Part shown: one piece after another, positions 60,889 through 64,000 of the stretch
How the letters are laid out: every line of letters begins with the position of its first letter
Numbering within the stretch: position 1 is the stretch's first letter
Origin: Deltaproteobacteria bacterium
GTDB lineage: Bacteria > Desulfobacterota > Syntrophia > Syntrophales > Smithellaceae
Direction of reading: 5' to 3'
NCBI GenBank assembly: GCA_022710585.1
Contig: JAKLGV010000011.1
Span: 1 to 64,000, forward strand
DNA: 64,000 nt
Made by a program: the position numbers and the translations under genes
The notes under the pieces: generated by a model
Database searches by the model: none
What the model was told of the DNA's origin: nothing
What the model saw: only the letters and a program-made list of their open reading frames with translations

Positions 60889-61737
60889 ATGTTAAGTATG
60901 ATTAAGAAAACAGTCTTGGCTATCGTGGCTTTCTCTCTGATGAGCGGCGTCACTTTTGCCGGTTCATCCATTGTTATCAAGGGATCAACCACCGTTTTGC
61001 CGGTTGCTCAGGGAACACTGGAGGCATTCATGAAAAAGAATCCTCAGGTGCAGATGTCTCTTTCGGGCGGCGGATCGGGAGAGGGCATCAAAGCCCTGAT
61101 CGACAAAACAACAGATATCGCCACATCTTCACGCGAAATTAAGAAAGAGGAAATCACGCTTGCCCAAACAAAAGGCATCAAGCCTGTCGCTCATGTTGTT
61201 GCGCATGATGCGATCATTCCGGTTGTGCATCCCAAAAACAAAGTTGGCAATTTATCCATCGATCAGCTCAGCCAGATTTATCAGGGCAAAATCACCAACT
61301 GGAAAGAAGTCGGAGGAGAAGATCTGAAGATTGTCGTCATTTCCCGCGACTCTTCTTCAGGCACTTTTGAATCCTGGGATCATTTTGTGATGAAGAAAGC
61401 AAAGGTGACTCCGAGAGCTCAGATGCTGGCTTCCAACGGAGCCATCGTTACCGCCATTGCCAAGAACCGCTACGCCATCGGTTATCTGGGCATCGGCTAT
61501 ATCAATAAAAGCGTGAAGCCGTTACAGGTCAATGGTGTAACCGCTTCCGTGCAAACAGCCCTTTCCAAGGAATATCCACTTTCCCGCGAACTTTACATGT
61601 ACACGGATGGCGATGCCAAAGGGGATGTGGCCAAATATCTGGGCTTTGTAAAATCGACCGAAGGACAAAAGATTGTTGTGAAAGAAGGCTTTGTTCCTTT
61701 AATGGATACAAAAAAAGCGGTGAAAAGTAAGAAGTAA
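60889..61737 (+). CDS. pstS: Phosphate ABC transporter substrate-binding protein
   Basis: This 282-residue periplasmic protein has a signal peptide (about 1-24, ending TFAG) and the phosphate-binding fold: IKGSTTVLPVAQG, SGGGSGEGIKAL, SRDSSSGTFESW and a YAIGYLGIGY segment. It captures phosphate for PstCAB. GGAGGA precedes ATG 60889. Only pstC of the transporter is partly inside the window, about 2.1 kb downstream, with three other genes between. Confidence 0.95.
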   Translation: MLSMIKKTVLAIVAFSLMSGVTFAGSSIVIKGSTTVLPVAQGTLEAFMKKNPQVQMSLSGGGSGEGIKALIDKTTDIATSSREIKKEEITLAQTKGIKPVAHVVAHDAIIPVVHPKNKVGNLSIDQLSQIYQGKITNWKEVGGEDLKIVVISRDSSSGTFESWDHFVMKKAKVTPRAQMLASNGAIVTAIAKNRYAIGYLGIGYINKSVKPLQVNGVTASVQTALSKEYPLSRELYMYTDGDAKGDVAKYLGFVKSTEGQKIVVKEGFVPLMDTKKAVKSKK

Positions 61738-61768
61738 AAAGAAAACAGGCGATAGTGAAGGTATTGTC

Positions 61769-62191
61769 TTGAAAATGAATAGTGACAAAAAGAAAGTTCT
61801 GTTTGTTTGTACGCATAATGCGGTCCGGTCGCAGATAGCCGAAGCATTCTTGAATCATATTTACGGGGATCGGTACATGGCGTTCAGCGCCGGGTCTGAT
61901 CCCTCGCAAATTGATCCTATCGTTATCATGGTGATGCAAGAGTTCGGCATAGACTTAAGGGATTACAAATCAAAAGGATTAGACGTTTTTCGCTATGACC
62001 GATTTGATTATGTTGTCACCGTTTGCGATCAGGCGCAGGAAACATGCCCGTATTTCCCGGAGGGCCATGAGCGTATTCACAAAAGCTTTACCGATCCTGC
62101 AAAATTTCAGGGCAGTCCTGACGAGGTATTAAAAGAATACAGACGCATACGTGATGAAATAAATAAATGGATCGAAAAGGAGTTCATTTAA
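61769..62191 (+). CDS. arsC: Thioredoxin-coupled arsenate reductase-type protein
   Basis: This 140-residue low-molecular-weight phosphatase-fold protein has CTHNAVRSQIAEAF, with Cys14 and Arg20 in the C-x5-R loop. Cys86 and Cys93 in VCDQAQETCP are the resolving pair of thioredoxin-linked arsenate reductases. It should reduce arsenate, which enters through phosphate uptake systems. The start is TTG 61769 by ribosome-site spacing; ATG 61775 is possible. No ars efflux gene is nearby; context is phosphate uptake. Confidence 0.88.
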   Translation: MKMNSDKKKVLFVCTHNAVRSQIAEAFLNHIYGDRYMAFSAGSDPSQIDPIVIMVMQEFGIDLRDYKSKGLDVFRYDRFDYVVTVCDQAQETCPYFPEGHERIHKSFTDPAKFQGSPDEVLKEYRRIRDEINKWIEKEFI

Positions 62192-62210
62192 TATTTGAAG
62201 GGGTCGCAAG

Positions 62211-62642
62211 ATGTTTCGCAAGATATTATACCCGACTGATTTTTCAGATAGGTCAAAAAAAGCCACGGCCTATATGAAACAACTGAAGGATGCCGGAACC
62301 GAAGAGGTTGTCCTTCTCCATGTTGTAGATACCCGGAAACTGCATATACCTGAGGTATATGCCATGCTGGACTTATCTGTATTGGGGGACAAACAAGCGA
62401 GTGATGCGGCAACAGAAGCGGGTCATATAGCCGGAATATTGAATGATCTTGGAATACGGACAAAAATTAGGATTGAAAAGGGAGTACCGTTCAAAGAGAT
62501 TCTAAAGGTGGAATCAGAAGAGGACGTTTCACTCATCATCATTGGCTCTCATGGATCAAGCAATGTTGAAGAAATGCTCCTGGGATCTGTCTCGGAAAAA
62601 GTAATTCGAAAAGCCAAGGGACCGGTTCTTGTCGTAAGATAA
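62211..62642 (+). CDS. Universal stress protein, UspA family
   Basis: This 143-residue protein begins MFRKILYPTDFSDRSKKATA and has the ATP-binding GSHGSSNVEEMLLGS near the C-terminus, so it is the nucleotide-binding class. Uses include redox and starvation responses; none is specific here. It lies in a run with the reductase and the phosphate transporter. Confidence 0.93.
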   Translation: MFRKILYPTDFSDRSKKATAYMKQLKDAGTEEVVLLHVVDTRKLHIPEVYAMLDLSVLGDKQASDAATEAGHIAGILNDLGIRTKIRIEKGVPFKEILKVESEEDVSLIIIGSHGSSNVEEMLLGSVSEKVIRKAKGPVLVVR

Positions 62643-62721
62643 GGAGATGGAAATGCAAAACGAATTAAAACAAATTTGGGAATTTCAAACTTATTGTGAA
62701 AATGTAATCTATAGGGATTAA

Positions 62722-63732
62722 TTGCTTGATATGATTGAGTCGATGTCGTTTGTTTTTTTTCTTGTTTTCATTGCGCTTGTTTTTGATTTTATCAACGGCT
62801 TTCATGATTCGGCCAACTCCATTTCCACCATAGTATCCACCAGAGTTTTATCACCGAAATATGCTGTCCTGTGGGCGGCATTTTTTAATTTTGTTGCCGC
62901 TTTTCTTATCGGGACACAGGTTGCTCATACCATCGGCAAGGGATTTATTCATCTGGATGTCGTCGATAATTTACTGATTTTGTCCGCTCTCAGCGGGGCG
63001 ATCATTTGGGATATTATTACCTGGTATTATGGACTTCCCAGCAGTTCTTCTCACGCTTTAATGGGTGGGCTTATCGGCGCTGCTATAACAAAAGCCGGAA
63101 CCGGCACGCTTGTGTGGGCAGGCATTATTAAAACAACCGTTTTTATCATTGTTTCCCCGATGATTGGCATGACGCTTGGCTTTATGTTTATGGTTATTGC
63201 CATGAATCTGAACCGTCATTCCACGATTGCCAAATCCGATAAAATTTTTCGCAAACTTCAGCTTATTTCCGCGGCTGTTTATTCGCTGGGACATGGCATG
63301 AACGATGCGCAAAAAACGATGGGGATTATTGCTATGGTTCTTTTCAGCAAAGGTCTGTTAGGGAATACCTTTTATATTCCTTTCTGGCTTGTCATCGCCT
63401 GTCATGTGGCGATAGCCCTGGGAACCATGTTCGGCGGCTGGCGGATTGTCAAAACGATGGGAACAAGAATTACCAAGCTTCAACCGATCGGAGGATTTAG
63501 CGCTGAAACGGCTGCAGCCTGCTCCATTATCGGCGCATCTATCGCCGGCATACCCGTCAGCACAACTCACACCATAACCGGCGCCATCGTTGGTGTAGGC
63601 GCCACCCATAGACTTTCCGCGGTTCGTTGGGGGGTTGCCGGAAATATTATCTGGGCATGGATTTTAACGATACCTGCTTCAGCCGTCATTTCAGCTGTCA
63701 TCTATTTTTTTATAAAATATTTTATTCTTTAA
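62722..63732 (+). CDS. Low-affinity inorganic phosphate transporter, PiT family
   Basis: This 336-residue membrane protein has the two inverted PiT signatures, DFINGFHDSANSISTIVSTR near the start and GHGMNDAQKTMGII in the middle, and VSTTHTITGAIVGVGA towards the end, with about ten membrane segments. It couples phosphate to a cation gradient. Start choice is uncertain: TTG 62722, ATG 62731 and ATG 62743 are all close and the ribosome site is weak. No adjacent DUF47 partner gene is seen. Confidence 0.94.
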   Translation: MLDMIESMSFVFFLVFIALVFDFINGFHDSANSISTIVSTRVLSPKYAVLWAAFFNFVAAFLIGTQVAHTIGKGFIHLDVVDNLLILSALSGAIIWDIITWYYGLPSSSSHALMGGLIGAAITKAGTGTLVWAGIIKTTVFIIVSPMIGMTLGFMFMVIAMNLNRHSTIAKSDKIFRKLQLISAAVYSLGHGMNDAQKTMGIIAMVLFSKGLLGNTFYIPFWLVIACHVAIALGTMFGGWRIVKTMGTRITKLQPIGGFSAETAAACSIIGASIAGIPVSTTHTITGAIVGVGATHRLSAVRWGVAGNIIWAWILTIPASAVISAVIYFFIKYFIL

Positions 63733-63820
63733 GTTGATGGATTAAAAAATGTTGGATACAAAACATATAAACGGCAAAAATAGTAGGAAATAAAAAGATT
63801 CAAGGATTGCGGGATTCTTT

Positions 63821-64000
63821 ATGATAAGACAAACAAAAGAAATCATTATTAAATATATCTTCTTTCTTTTTTCTCTCGCGTCCATTGTTGTTCTGGGGCT
63901 GATTGTTCTTTCGCTTTTCCGTGAAGGTATCCCTTTATTTAGCAAAGTATCAGTCAAAGATTTTCTCTTTGGAATGGAGTGGTATCCCACGTATGATCCG
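63821..64000 (+). CDS. pstC: Phosphate ABC transporter permease PstC, 3' end outside window
   Basis: Sixty codons are visible from ATG 63821 to the window edge. They show a basic cytoplasmic end, one membrane segment (IFFLFSLASIVVLGLIVL) and the PstC segment REGIPLFSKVSVKDFLFG with EWYPT. It should join PstS, PstA and PstB in high-affinity uptake. The gap 63733-63820 before it shows no gene and no clear Pho box. Confidence 0.85.
   Translation, partial: MIRQTKEIIIKYIFFLFSLASIVVLGLIVLSLFREGIPLFSKVSVKDFLFGMEWYPTYDP

Noticed and set aside
62648-62707. 19-codon frame between the usp and PiT genes with AAGGAG nearby
   Set aside because: Too short and unremarkable; the ribosome site may be chance. 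It could be a leader but nothing supports it.

Overview
The window is chromosomal DNA of moderate GC content from an anaerobic, Gram-negative-type bacterium. The best match is a former deltaproteobacterium of the Syntrophales/Syntrophus type. Pointers are a selenocysteine tRNA with a probable selenoprotein, a split cobalamin-dependent methionine synthase, SurA-like and TonB-like envelope proteins, an outer-membrane-type lipoprotein, and proteobacterial gene order around rpoBC and S10-spc-alpha. The lineage is inferred from gene content and sequence style; no 16S rRNA gene is present.

Layout. 1-1382 is an AT-rich accessory patch: a possible insertion-sequence end and a DUF3800 gene, directly downstream of the 3' end of tRNA-Sec(UCA) (1383-1480, minus). 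1536-2774 is moeA. 3064-11471 is a repair and folding block on the plus strand: mfd, two PpiC/SurA-type peptidyl-prolyl isomerases, and uvrA. 11476-12795 holds a YggS-type PLP protein and Maf on the minus strand. 12926-13222 holds a gene that standard calling misses: a small exported HMA (MerP-like) protein whose CxxC motif reads CxxU through an in-frame TGA, with a perfect hairpin placed as a bacterial SECIS. 13227-15593 is manC and an RlmI-like methyltransferase. 15622-23283 is a minus-strand run: DUF3568 lipoprotein, DUF3047, pyrE, a TonB-type protein, a MetH without its activation domain, and a receiver-PAS-HD-GYP protein. 23449-28589 is leuA-leuC-leuD-leuB followed by the missing MetH activation domain as its own gene. 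The leu genes are preceded by a Leu-rich leader ORF, nested hairpins and a terminator that together form a transcription attenuator. 29072-30454 encodes an exported beta-propeller-like repeat protein.

30710-59692 is the core expression region, all plus strand: tRNA-Thr, Tyr, Gly, Thr, rpmG, tRNA-Trp, secE, nusG, rplKAJL, rpoBC, rpsL, rpsG, tuf, then S10-spc-alpha through rplQ and a strong terminator. Three expected genes are absent from their common slots: tufB near the tRNAs, fusA between rpsG and tuf, and adk between secY and map.

59805-64000 is a phosphate region: a small EF-Tu-domain-like protein, a PhoB-type regulator, pstS behind a clear Pho box, an arsenate-reductase-type protein, a universal stress protein, a PiT transporter and the start of pstC, which runs off the window.
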